DNA of 64,000 nucleotides, from assembly GCA_951799445.1 (NCBI GenBank), contig OX637295.1, forward strand, positions 14,260,001 to 14,324,000, read 5' to 3'. The notes beneath the pieces are model-generated. The model saw nothing but the letters and a program-made list of their open reading frames with translations. It had not been told where the DNA came from and ran no database searches. Made by a program: the position numbers and the translations under genes. This stretch comes from Pseudisothecium myosuroides. Lineage: Eukaryota > Streptophyta > Bryopsida > Hypnales > Lembophyllaceae. Shown here piece by piece: positions 12,518 through 23,722 of the stretch (position 1 is its first letter; each line of letters opens with the position of its first letter).

Positions 12518-13540
12518 CTCGTATCCTTAGAACCTCATTCACAAATCCGTCCGCACTGAGGTCCCTCTCTGGTAGAGGAGGAAGAGTTGGCTGAGCCATG
12601 GCCCAAGCATTCCCCATCTGAAGAACTTCGGGTATCACTGCCCAACGCTGAGCTTATTTATGATTACGGTATGTGCACCCATAATTGTCAAAAACTGCAA
12701 CTACAACTGAGCACAACAGAGTGCGAGCACAACTAAGCACAACAGAGCACAACTAAGCACAAGAACAGAGCACAAGCACAACTAAGCACAATTACAATTA
12801 TTAAACATAGATTTATTTTATTAGATCTCATTGGCAACTGGTAAAGGATTCCAAAGCATTCTAGCTTGCATTATTTGGACACCATATGAATAAGTTCTAA
12901 ATTTTCAAAGTATCATCTTCAGGTGTCTCAAAGACTCATGTTTTGATTGTGTATGTCTTGTGTCATCAATATCTCAAAAAAAGTCCCACCAACCATCCAC
13001 ACAAGCAATCAGTTCACTCACAAACTCCAAAGAGCTCTGCAAGCTTCTTTTCTATCTGTACATGTTTCCCCGAGAAGATTTAGTGAATATCAAGGGCAAA
13101 GTGAGCAGATCATGGTTATGAACATCTGGACGTTAATATGCTCCTGAATAGCACCAAGGCCCCCCCAAACAAATGCCACAAGACAGAACAGACCTGGGAT
13201 GTACCACCCCTGCGCCGACCACCACAGCCAGTTAGAACCCGTGAACCATTTGCCACGAATAGTTGGGAATGAATCAGCAAAAATACACCAGACAAGCTCC
13301 AAAACGTCAGGTCCATGAGCTTCAGCTGCATATCTATATCAAAACAACTGAGCACCGATGGCAATCACAAGAATTTTACACACACAAGAAACTGAAAACA
13401 CGACTTTGTAAAACCTTCAGAACCCTTTTTAGAACTAAAAAATTCCCAGGTAACATGCTTACGAAGGGGAAATTGCCACTCTCATCCACTGCATTGATTT
13501 TCATCCATCACTAGCGAAGGCACCATCGGCTCCTCAACGC
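12518..13540 (-). CDS. Possible unidentified spliced gene (weak exon-like blocks)
   Basis: Two minus-strand blocks look exon-like. At 12647-12518, between a ctcag acceptor and a G|gtgctg donor, the frame reads MGNAWAMAQPTLPPLPERDL then SADGFVNEVLRIRG. At about 13325-13140, after a tatgcag acceptor, the frame reads GKWFTGSNWLWWSAQGWYIP then GLFCLVAFVWGG, with a hydrophobic stretch that could be a membrane segment. A possible first exon MKINAVDESGNFPF ends at a gtaagc donor near 13471. I do not recognise the protein, and the blocks have not been shown to join in one frame. They could be remnants or chance. Confidence 0.2.
12705..12795. repeat. Short tandem repeat, GCACAACTAA-type
   Basis: Imperfect tandem copies of an 8-14-base unit around 'gagcacaactaagcacaa'. 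Simple sequence inside the interval between the two exon-like blocks. Confidence 0.7.
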
Positions 13541-14386
13541 CGTCACTAAGAAACCCTAGTCTGCACATGAAAATTGAAGCCTACATTCTGCATCCGACAC
13601 ATCAAGACATTCATTTGAAGAGCTGAAAATATGCGTTCAGGTTAAAGGAGACCTTTAATCGTCAGTAAACTACTTGCCCCAGCAGAATGCACGGCACATC
13701 TGTACCCAATGATACACATCCACTCATGTCTTACCAATTTTACCATATATTACGATGACACTGTTAGCATAATCATTCACTCACATACTCGCGAGCACCA
13801 TAGTGGCAATTGATCGCCACAGGGACTGGGCTTATCATTGACCTATGATACGACCAGTCTCAAGTAGGAGTGCAAAATTAGCGCACGCCAATACGCAAAG
13901 CAAACATCTCCTCTATAACATCTCTACTATTTGGTGTAAGGATCGGCCCAGCATCATATTCAAACCCTTGAACTTTGCAATAGAAGAATGCAATGGCCCT
14001 TGCGTGGGAGGGCAGAGAAATCAGCAGCAATAAGATCTTGAAAGCACTCTCGACTTCTGCCATGTGCCGAACACTCTTACAAAGGCGGAACAGAGTGAGG
14101 ATGAACATTCAATGGTGCCATTTATTCATACCCGCCACCAACTAATAAGCTCTTTTACCCTTCTTCTGAACACTGTGCACATTAACAATGAGGTGTACAT
14201 TGCCTTCTGACTATCCAAAGCAGTGATCATACATCAGGATGCACCATTTTTCTTCACTCTCAAACATGGCACAGAAGATTCAAAATTCAATATCAAAAAT
14301 GTTGTAGAATGTCATTGCTTATAATAGCAATACTTTACAATTGTTCAATTACATCAACCTACTTGGCTATCCTTGTTGATGCCTTG
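13541..14386. other. Spacer downstream of DRM; nothing recognised
   Basis: Non-coding by eye. The DRM gene ends at 14387 on the minus strand, so its 3' untranslated region and polyadenylation site should lie in roughly 14200-14386. Confidence 0.4.
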
Positions 14387-17300
14387 TTACCGGTGATTTT
14401 CTGGTAACTTAATGGTGAGCTCACGAACAGTCGCAACAATACGTGAGAACTCAAAAAACATAGTAGAATGCTCACCGTCAAGTCCTATGCGCGTGTGACG
14501 GTTGTTTCCAGTGAAGTTGTTGCATGGACTCCCACCAACAATGAAATCAAAGCCACGATACTTGTCTACAAGATTGCTCAGGACATCTCTTGTCAGTTGT
14601 CTCACATCATGATAGTCCAGGTCAAGATAGCCTTTCTGATTCGTTAAGGCCCACCACGTCTGCAGGCAGCGACGCGCTCCCTCTTCTATCTCCACGCTCA
14701 CCACTACGTTCAGATTGATCCCAACCTTGTGAAGAGCTACTTCAGCTCCTCCAATCCCTGAAAATAGCGACAATACCTTAATCCCCTTCGGATATAAGGG
14801 CTTCAAAACAGAAAAGTGATAAGCCACTGTGTACACAGAAAAGCTATTTCCCAATGCTTTGTATCGTGCTGTATGGCTGAAGCAGTGCCTGGAGTGATCT
14901 TTATCGAACCCCAACATTGCCTGCATCACCCACACAACCAATGTCAGTTTCAAGTGGCACCACTCAACCTCTCAGTTAAAACAGGTTGACCTGAAACAGA
15001 TTTTAAAAGCCATATTTCGACCTGAGTCCTAAAACAAATTTCCTCCATTTCTAAGATATCAAGGTCAAATTCAGAATCCCTCTTGCAGACTAAACTTAGT
15101 TCTAATTGTTACAATTAACGTCACATTTTCCAAAATCACAAATATGAGGTAGGCATCTATATCTTTCTGCGCAATTGCTAACAAATTGAAAAACAAAATT
15201 ATTGTTTAAGTGTGTAGACATGTATATTTAGTCCTTGAGACATTTGAAAATATGTTACGAGTAATAGCTACATCCAAGATATAAAACAGGGTACAGCCCA
15301 CAGTAGTCGCACAGAAAGTGTAGTTTATACCTCAATCTCATCTGCCTCGACAGGACTGGGGATGTTTGGGGAAGTCCACACAAGGTTCAACTTGCAGCAC
15401 CATTTCAGATAATTCTTCTGCTCCTCAATGCTAAGCTGCAATTTCTGAGTCCTATCACAATTATCGCAATTATCACCGTATAAATTTTAAGAAGCATTCA
15501 AGAAGCATTCAGCTATTCAAGAAGCATTCAGCTATTCAAGAAGCATTCAGCTATTCAAGAAGCATACCTCAACAGAGCAGTCAAAGGTAGAAATGATAAT
15601 ACGCAAGCCTCCGATTATAAACAATTCTAAAATAAAAAACCATTATCAAAAGGAATCAGGTGTTGTTTTTGAATAGTCTTCAGAGGGTGCATGAACAATG
15701 TTGAAGATCATATTTAAATAACAAGCACCTAGCACTCATCCAAAAAATGCAAAAGACAGAACTATAAACACATCAAAAGGAAGTACCCGGTTCCATCAAC
15801 AATGCCAAGCCGCTTTGATAAAAACTCCGATGCTCTCACTGTGTTGATGCAGTTCAATTTGGTTCGCTTATCCCACTCTGGCCAAAACGGCTTAGTTTGT
15901 GGCATGAGATCCATGATGGTCATCGGAGGATCTTTGATAAGCTTCTTCCTGCCTTCTATAGGAAGGTTGTGGATGTATCCCCGAGATCGCCGGCATGCTG
16001 AGAAGTGCATGGCATCTACAAACTCAGCCTCAATGTCAAAAAGATGCATTTGAATTCTCTTCCACTCACCCACTGGCATCCCTGCTACATTCTCAAAGTA
16101 GAAGAAGGGAGCTCCTTTCACATCTTCTTTCAAATACCGCTGCTTCACAATTGGTTGACCAGGAAGTCCAAACCCAATAGCTGCTCGTTGCTTGTTGATT
16201 TCAGGTAAAGCTGCAGCTACTGTAGCTTTAGCCCTGACATTCCAACCACAATAAGTGTTGGTTAGTGAATCCAACATTCCAACTACAATAAATGTTAGCT
16301 AGTGAATCCAAGTTAACATAAACAATAATGCAACAAAACCCTTAAAAAATAGCATCCTCATGCAAAGAGCTTACTTAGATATACTTGTTGGCTTCTTCAA
16401 TCGACCACCACTGACAGCTCCCTTTGGGCGCCCAGGCCAGGAACTGTGAGCTGGTTCTTTACCCCTCTCGTCATGTTTTCGTTTACCGCTCTTCCCCCCT
16501 CCGTCCTGGTTCCAACATGAAGGATCACGGGAAAGCCCTTCTTCTCCCCAATCGAAAAATTCTTCTTCTTCAGTATCGCTGTCATCGGAATCGGGAAGAT
16601 TGCTTTTCCCTCCGAAGGGATCTTCCTGCAAATCACGAAATGAGCACCGTCAGGGCAGTACTGACGCTAGAAACGTTTCGGAAGACTCAGCATTCGACAG
16701 AGAACTGACTAAAATCAAAGCAATGGTGCAATACATTCACAATATGATTACATACCTGAAGTAGGTCTTCCATATGAGCAGCAAGAAAATCAACCACGTC
16801 CATAATTTGCTCTTGAGATGCATTCCACAAGGGGGTCTCTGCAACCCTCAACAAGAAAATATCAGAAATGCTCCAAATGCTTGTGAATTTCTAACAGCGT
16901 CAAGTGCAAGCAAGCAAAACGCATTGAACCAACATTTTCAAGGTTTCATTGAAAAGGCAAAATGAAGATGCCAAAGGCTCAAAGCAGAAATTTTTCTCAC
17001 TGCAAATGCCCATGGCTTTCTCAACAGCCATAGTGGGGAACTGAAACTCTGTCGTGAGCTTCTCCAGTGTGTTGTCCTCTCTGCGTCTTGATGGACTAAC
17101 TGACGTTGACGCTTCTGGGTGTGGCTGGGCGGAGAGGTAGAGCAAATACTCTAGAAGCATGTCATACTCTACCCCTTGACCCAGTTCTTGTACAGCTCTC
17201 TCTATCAAAGCAGGTGGGAACCCTAAGCTCTGCATGGCAGCCTTGTGACCTCCATTCTGTGGAATCTCCCTGCTGCATAGAGGGGATGGTGGTGCAAAAT

Positions 17301-18794
17301 CCGGTGAAACCCCCGCTTCATTCTCGGAATCTGAATCACTGTCCTTACCCTCTGGTAACCGATAGCTTTTCGAAGAAGTCTTCAAAGATCGCCTAGCAAC
17401 AAGCTGGCGTACTGAGCTCCTCAATTCTTCGTCGGAGTCGCTTTCTTCGGCTTCCGCATCAGTGTTGGGTTGAGCACTTGGAGCAGCATTATTGTCTTTA
17501 CTATAATCGATCAAGAACTGCAGCAAAATAGAATCATCGGCTTCTAAACCTGCAAGACACACAAAGAATCAATAAAGGTTCCTGTGACGAGACTCAGAAC
17601 ATGCATAAAGCTAAGGAGAATACAAAGAAAACAAAGAAGATTACATATGCGAAGGAAAGCACACACCATGGTGACGAATAGCACGCTGCACAAGGTCAAA
17701 CGGGAACCCCATGTCCAAGAAAAACGTCTCTCTCTTGGTGGCTTTCTCCAGAGACGACTGGCGCGAACAACCAGCCTCGGCTACCACAGTCACTATGGAA
17801 TTCAGCATCGGTGCTGAGACCGATAACAGTTCTGGTGCTGCTACTGCCGAGCTTCCACCATTGGGAGAAGTTAGAGCAAGTTTTTCAGCTTCAGGAGGAT
17901 TCTGAAAGATCCTGCAGATGGGATCCACCCACACCTCTTCTGATGTTGCTTGTACTTGGGGACTATGTGCTCGACTGGGAGGCTGGATCCACTTCTCTTT
18001 GGACTCATCCCCAGTTTCCTCGTCACTTGAAATCATATCCTGCAAAGAAATACAATTACAAACACAGAGAAAATGTCAAGAACAACTCTTAGTCCCTTGA
18101 CCTCCGATGAGCTGGACTAACGTTCGTAGAAAAAGCAAGCCAAAGGGCGGGGGCTCAGATGCTTACATCGGAAAGGTGTTCTTCGATACACTCCGCTTGA
18201 GGAGTGCTAAGGCTAATGGCGTAAGATGCAGTAGCATTGAGGTCACCCCCAAATTCTGCAAAACAGATCATTTTGAGAGTCTCGGACGCCTGAAGGCGGG
18301 TGGACACTTCAAACGACGTTCGAAATCCAAGAAATACGAAATCAAAACATCGAACCATAGACGCTGGAAGTCAGGAAAGAAGGAAGCTGAAAAGTCAATT
18401 ACCGTTCCAACAACGTCTATTAACTTCTTTACATGGGTTTTTTCGATAGCAATCAATCACAACTTAACCAAACTCGCGAATTCCAAACAACGCACCGTGA
18501 ATTTTCTTCACAGCCTGCTCCACCGACTCCAAGGGCAACCCCATGCCCACCAACGCCTCCCGCGCCTGCTTCACCTTCGAATCTAGAGGGGGCTGACCAC
18601 AACACCAAAAAAAAAAAGCCAAGACGAATGGTCACAGCGTGCTAGGAGTTGTGAACCATTGCTCTCCCATTTTTGCCACAGAGCTTCCAGTATTTTACAA
18701 CATCGTCAGTGTACGTCTGAGAAGAAGCAGGGGAGCCATTTCATTCACACTACAATACCTCGAAGAGAGAGGTGAGAGCTTCCTCTTTGGCCAT
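14387..18794 (-). CDS. DRM2: DRM-type de novo DNA (cytosine-5) methyltransferase
   Basis: Ten exons join in frame to 2580 nt (859 residues): 18794-18759, 18592-18496, 18255-18167, 18039-17667, 17549-17001, 16838-16756, 16625-16375, 16233-15787, 15451-15331, 14920-14387. Four UBA-like domains come first: about residues 16-62 (ALVGMGLPLESVEQAV), 175-215 (FFLDMGFPFDLVQRAI), 299-340 (MQSLGFPPALIERAV) and 350-408. An acidic then basic linker follows. The rearranged catalytic domain fills about 495-859: the C-terminal-type motifs (FFYFENVAGMP, GYIHNLPIEGR, SFSVYTVAYHFSVL) precede motif I FSGIGGAEVAL (about 735) and motif IV GGSPCNN with the catalytic Cys (about 815). That order defines DRM enzymes, which carry out RNA-directed de novo methylation in the nucleus. 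It is longer than Arabidopsis DRM2 (626 residues), mainly in the UBA region. No disabling change seen. Intron 8 holds a small tandem repeat. Confidence 0.95.
15488..15566. repeat. 21-bp tandem repeat in DRM intron 8
   Basis: About three and a half copies of a 21-base unit containing 'aagaagcattcagctattc'. It lies between exons 8 and 9 and does not touch the splice sites. Confidence 0.85.
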
Positions 18795-19520
18795 GGCAGG
18801 TCCCGATCAGCCTGCACCCGTGCCCAAGCGGTCGAGAGGCCCTCCGTGTCGACAATGCCAAAGCTGGGACCGAGGCCAGCGCGTTTCCCTAATCCCCAAT
18901 TGGAGGTAAGCAGGAGCAGGAGAATGACAATGAGCGAGGCGTCCAATTGGGAGCGCTCCCACTCATGCTTCACAGAGCAAATGCAGGCAGGCCGCAGTCA
19001 CCGCGTCGGAGAGGGGGAGGCAGTCGCGCAGGCCCGAGAGCTGCAACGCAGCGCGCATGCCCGGCCGCGGCGGGCGTCATCGCCAGAGCAGAAGCAGGCA
19101 GCAGCAGCAGCAGCAGCAGGCGCAACAATCCAGCGAAAACATCTGAAGCCCAAGGCAACCAACCAACCAAGCCCAACTGCACTGAACTGCACTGCAAAGC
19201 AAGAAGGGGGGCAGTGAAGTGCAGGCAGTCCACGCCTCCACGGGCCTGTGGGAATTCCAAGAAGGCTTGAAGGGGGATTGGCGAGCTTCGCTGACAAGCC
19301 TGCCTGCCTGCCTGCCTGCCCTCCCTCTCGGTCCTCTTCTTCCTCAGGAAGGGAGGCTCCCAGTTACGCCAGCCACCTCCAGGGAGCTGCACAGTGCTGC
19401 ACAGTGCTGCCTCGAAGCAAGTGAAGGTCAGGGCTTTCAGCTTATATTCTCTTCCAGTGGATTACCCCGGGAAGGAGCAGGACGCTCAACGAAGTGGACC
19501 CGCATGAGGTGAATGCAGGG
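18795..19520. promoter_or_regulatory. GC-rich upstream region of DRM
   Basis: Markedly GC-richer than the AT-rich DNA that begins near 19520. It contains a (CAG)n run at about 19098-19117 and a (CCTG)n run at about 19299-19319. The long overlapping frames on both strands are what GC-rich DNA gives and show no known domain. Most likely DRM promoter and 5' untranslated sequence. Confidence 0.45.
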
Positions 19521-21292
19521 CAGGGTTATATTGTAATAAAAAAGAGACCCGTGCTAATTGTATCTTCCTAATTCTATCTTCTTCACCTCTCCCAGCTCAT
19601 TTGGGGCCTTGGATTGCGAAATATAAATTCAAAATTTGCAAATTTTATCATGTGTGAAAAATTAGAAATTCTTGCGTTTTTTTCCATGAATACATTCACC
19701 CTACATAGCCCACTTTGTAGAACAAGTCTAGCATCCCAAACAAACATAAAATCTATCTTAATTTCTTCTTTTGTTTAACCTATGCTTGGCAACTAGGTTT
19801 GTAATAAATCTCATGTTTATTTTATTTTATTTTATTTTATTTTATTTTATTTTATTTTATTTTTTAGAGAAGAAATCACATATTGTCTAGAAGTCATACA
19901 ATTTTCAAATTTACTAGTCATAATTTCAAATTACCATGATTTGAGGAAGAAAAAGGAAAGAAAATTCATATCTAATTCAATAGCTTTAAAAATCTAGATA
20001 TTTGCTATAGGTGTATATTATAGTATAGAATAATATAGTATAAACAAAATTTATGTGTTCAACTATAAATAAAAAAATCAATTGACCGTGGTGATAGGTC
20101 CAATGTTCAATTAGCAATAAGTTGTTCAATTTGAAAAATTTTGAATTTTTCAAATTAAAGTAGAAACTAGATTTTATAAGCTTCATTTCATTAGTTGGAG
20201 TCAAATTCTAAAAAGATCATTTACATGGCTCAAATTTAGATCAAGAGCAAGGAGAGGTAGGAGTTTCTAGCATATACTAGAAGGGCATTTTTTTGTGATC
20301 CATAGTATACACATCTTGATTCTTAGTAAATTCTTGGATATCCCATGAGGTCCTAGCATGTATTATGACATGAAAATCTTCTCTACTAACCTAATAAAAA
20401 CTCAAAAAAATATGCCGTTGACATCCTCTAGCAAAACATTTTAGCATTCAAAAGCCACATTTCAGCTCTTCTATTCCTCTAGCATAATCCTAGAAAGATG
20501 AAAAAGATAGGCCCATGAGTAGTACTCATTGTCCATCACTCTATTTGTTGCTATTTTGCAACTAGATGTGAATGAAAAACTTCATATTTATTTTTCAACA
20601 ATAAGACCATGTCTACTATAAAATCATAAAATTTTCAAAATTCTAGGGAAAACTTTGAAATTATTTTGATTTTTGTAAGAAAAATAAAGAAAATTCAAAT
20701 CAAATACTCCTATTCAACTAAAGCCCTCCAAATTAGGCACGGTCTGTGTTCCACTAACAAGCTCCATTTACTGATTTCAATTGTCGGTCAGTAAGTGTTG
20801 GCCATGTTGAACAACCTTCATTGGGGGCAAATCAAGCAATGTAGAAACTTTCCTTCACTAGCAAGCTTGTCCTTGTCCATATGAGGCACTTTGTACTTGC
20901 CACTTCCTTAAGATAGTAGTATTGACGATGGATTTGGTGACTACTTGGGTACTATAAAGATTTGTTCATAAAGAACTCCAAACTTCTTTATTACGGGTAT
21001 TTAGATTGTAGCAAATATCTAGAATCCCATTGTTGCTACTAACCTTTAAATCATCAAGAGTGACGAGCTGACAGCATTCATAAACTATGTTTGAATATGA
21101 TACTTTTCACATGGATTTTGGGTGCCTAAATGATGGTGCAATCCATTGATTTTTCTTTGTAAAAGTCACTAATATTGTAATGAGGGAATTTGCAATGATA
21201 TTAACTCAAACAAATTAGATGAAAAAACATTATTTTCATCCTATAGACTTAGATGTGGTCATCCAAAGGACAAAAAATGTCCATAGCATTCT
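19521..21292. other. AT-rich intergenic DNA
   Basis: No gene recognised. Contains a (TTTTA)n microsatellite at about 19816-19863. Otherwise anonymous AT-rich sequence. Confidence 0.5.
19816..19863. repeat. (TTTTA)n microsatellite
   Basis: About nine perfect or near-perfect pentanucleotide units, read directly. Confidence 0.95.
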
Positions 21293-21296
21293 TTAG

Positions 21297-22213
21297 TCCC
21301 TAAAGTCTTAAGGCCATTTTTCTGTCAAAAACCACTCAAAACTGCCATTTCTGTTGTGCTCATTCAAGAAAGCAGAAAAACAAATTTTAATAAAATTCTA
21401 ACCATTGGATCTTATACTTCACTTGTCTGAGATCATTTGGTAAAAATTTCATAAAATTTGATAGTACAGATTGGAAGAAATTAGCATTCAAAGTTGGGGG
21501 AAAAAAAATTTGAACACTGACCTACAATTTTAGATGACTTTCACCACCATTTGTGGACATTTTTTGCACTGTAGACTTTAAATTAAAAAAATTTATGTCG
21601 AATAATTGAGTTGAAAGTCTAGGAAAAAATAAATAAATTTAAATTTGATTTTCATTCTTTAAAAAATTGTTAAGTACAAATAGGTCCAAGATTGAACAAA
21701 AAAGTAAATTGTTAATAGCTCTAAGATGGATTGAGACACAGTAATCTCAATGGAGATTGTTCTAGTAAGTATATTTAACCTTGTCAACCAATTATTTGGA
21801 AAAATTGTGAACATTGCATTCAAGAATGAATCCTACAGGTTATTTTTTAAAGAAGATGCTTACATTGCCCAAAAAACTAGATTGTCCATAACTTTTTCAT
21901 CACTAGTCCAAATAGAATGCATCAATGCTTCACATGTAGACAAAAATATAATATATATTTTTTAAACTTTTGAAAAAATTATTTTGACTTTTTATAATTT
22001 TTTTTTGTGTTGCCTGTCATCCTCCGTTTTTGGCTTTTTGTGCCATAATTTTTGCTGCGAAGCACCAATTGAAATAAAAATTATATTCTCAAAAAATTGA
22101 TGTGTTTTTTAAGCTTCACAAAAAGTTTCAAAAAATTATGATGAATATTGAGGTCGTATGAGCCTACCGAAAGTCACATTTTGGCCCATGTAGAGCCAAG
22201 GGGACTTTGAAGG
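21297..22213 (-). mobile_element. TTAA-flanked non-autonomous element, degraded copy
   Basis: This 917-bp stretch is the inverted relative of the element at 30435-31370. Its left end TCCCTAAAGTCTTAAGGCC matches that element's right terminus at 15 of 19 positions. Its right half shares ATTTTTTGAAACTTTTT and a block of spaced matches with the other element's left half. It is flanked by TTAG (21293-21296) and TTAA (22214-22217), as expected for a TTAA duplication with one mutation. No coding capacity seen. Confidence 0.6.
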
Positions 22214-22217
22214 TTAA

Positions 22218-23660
22218 GGGCTAATTTCATTTCATTAGTTGAATCCAATTGCAAGATCACAATGCTTGGGTTTCAAAAAGAAGTGTTTTCAATTCTTTCC
22301 AAATGGTTAAATTTTATCTTTCAAACTTTACCCAAAAATATGTAGATCCTACAATTTGCAACTTTCTTTAATTTGCTAGGAAATAAGTTAGGAATACATT
22401 AAAAAAATCATATTCATGCTTAATAAAAATAATTAGTAGAAAGAAGTAGAGAATGAATCAAAATACTAAATTGTTAAGAATTTAGTTTGTAAATTGAAAA
22501 ATGCCAATCCCAATGGTTGTAATGTTTTAATAAACAATCTACATCTTATTTGTAAAGGACTTCAAAGTTTATTTTAGAATAGAGATTCTATAATTACCCG
22601 CAAACTAAAAAACCTCATAACTTTCATCTCATTGAGCAAAATGGAATGATTCAAAGCTTTCCACGTATATATAAATCTAGAAAACCAATTTGAAATTTTT
22701 TTTCTGAATTTTTTTTTTGAATCTACCTAGACTACTTGAGTTGAAAATAACTACATATTATACAATAACTTTTTAACCATGTAGTCAGAAGTTATGAAAA
22801 TTGTTGGGCCTTATAGCTACTCTTTGACCATATGTTGTGTAAAAATTTCAAAGAAAAAAATAAAAATTCTTTTCCAGTGAGCTACCCAAAATTGCTATGT
22901 TGCCAAAAAGCGTAGCATTAGAAGAAATTTGAGGGCTGCAAAGGGCCGTTTCAGGGCTGTTCTCGCAGCTGGGAATAGTCAGAATATTAAAATAATTGAA
23001 AAAAAAATTGAAAAAAAAAATTGAAAAATTATTATTTTTTTAATTTTCTGACAAGGCACTCTCGTGACCACGTCAGATTACTGTTCCCAAGGCCTGATAA
23101 CTCGCAGTCTCTTGGAGGCCTCAAGATTCTTCTAATGCTTTGGTCCCCTAAAGGTTAAAATTGAATATTTAAAATGTGTGATGTAGTCATGAATCTTTGT
23201 GGATATGTACATCCAAGAATTCCAACAAAGTTGTTTAGTAGAGTAAGTAATAAACTTATACAATGCCAAAGTCATCCACAATAAAAATGATTGATTATTG
23301 TTTTATGAAAGATGATTGGTTGATGTTGATTGATTAGTGTTGTCCCATAAATGGTTGATCAAAGTTGTTTACTTGATATTGTGCAAAATAATGATTGAAA
23401 TTTATTTACAAAAATTGAATGAGATATGACAAACCACGTCTACTTATGAAAATCACTTCTTTTCATTTTCAATCATTTCAACCTTTGGTTTAATTGATCA
23501 ATTTTGACACTATTTAACACCTTTCAATTAAAAAAAATTGGCTTGTACTTAGGGGTGGACAATTGGGACTACACTATGGCTTTCCAAGTTAGTTAAAATA
23601 GAATCTACTTGTCAAATTAGTCGTGAGAAATTTATATAAATACTCACATGTATAGGTGTG
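22218..23660. repeat. Further copies of the same dispersed repeat family
   Basis: The stretch 22430-22930 ('cccaatgg', 'caaaatggaatgattcaaag', 'aaaattgctatgttgc') is clearly related to 51650-52145, and the 'gaaagaagtagaaaatt' phrase recurs near 32870. It ends near 23150 with CCCCTAAAGGTTAA. The family is non-coding. Its boundaries here are unclear. Confidence 0.45.
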
Positions 23661-23661
23661 A

Positions 23662-23665
<4 letters not shown>

Positions 23666-23717
<52 letters not shown>
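23666..23717. repeat. (AT)n microsatellite
   Basis: An uninterrupted run of about 26 AT dinucleotides, read directly. It is self-complementary and prone to length change. Confidence 0.95.

Positions 23718-23722
<5 letters not shown>

Noticed and set aside
15400..15600. CRISPR-like array from the 21-bp repeat
   Set aside because: Direct tandem repeat without spacers, in an intron of a plant gene.
18639..19512. Overlapping frames up to 192 codons on both strands
   Set aside because: GC-rich upstream DNA with CAG and CCTG runs; no domain, no splice logic, and overlaps the DRM first exon on the opposite strand.
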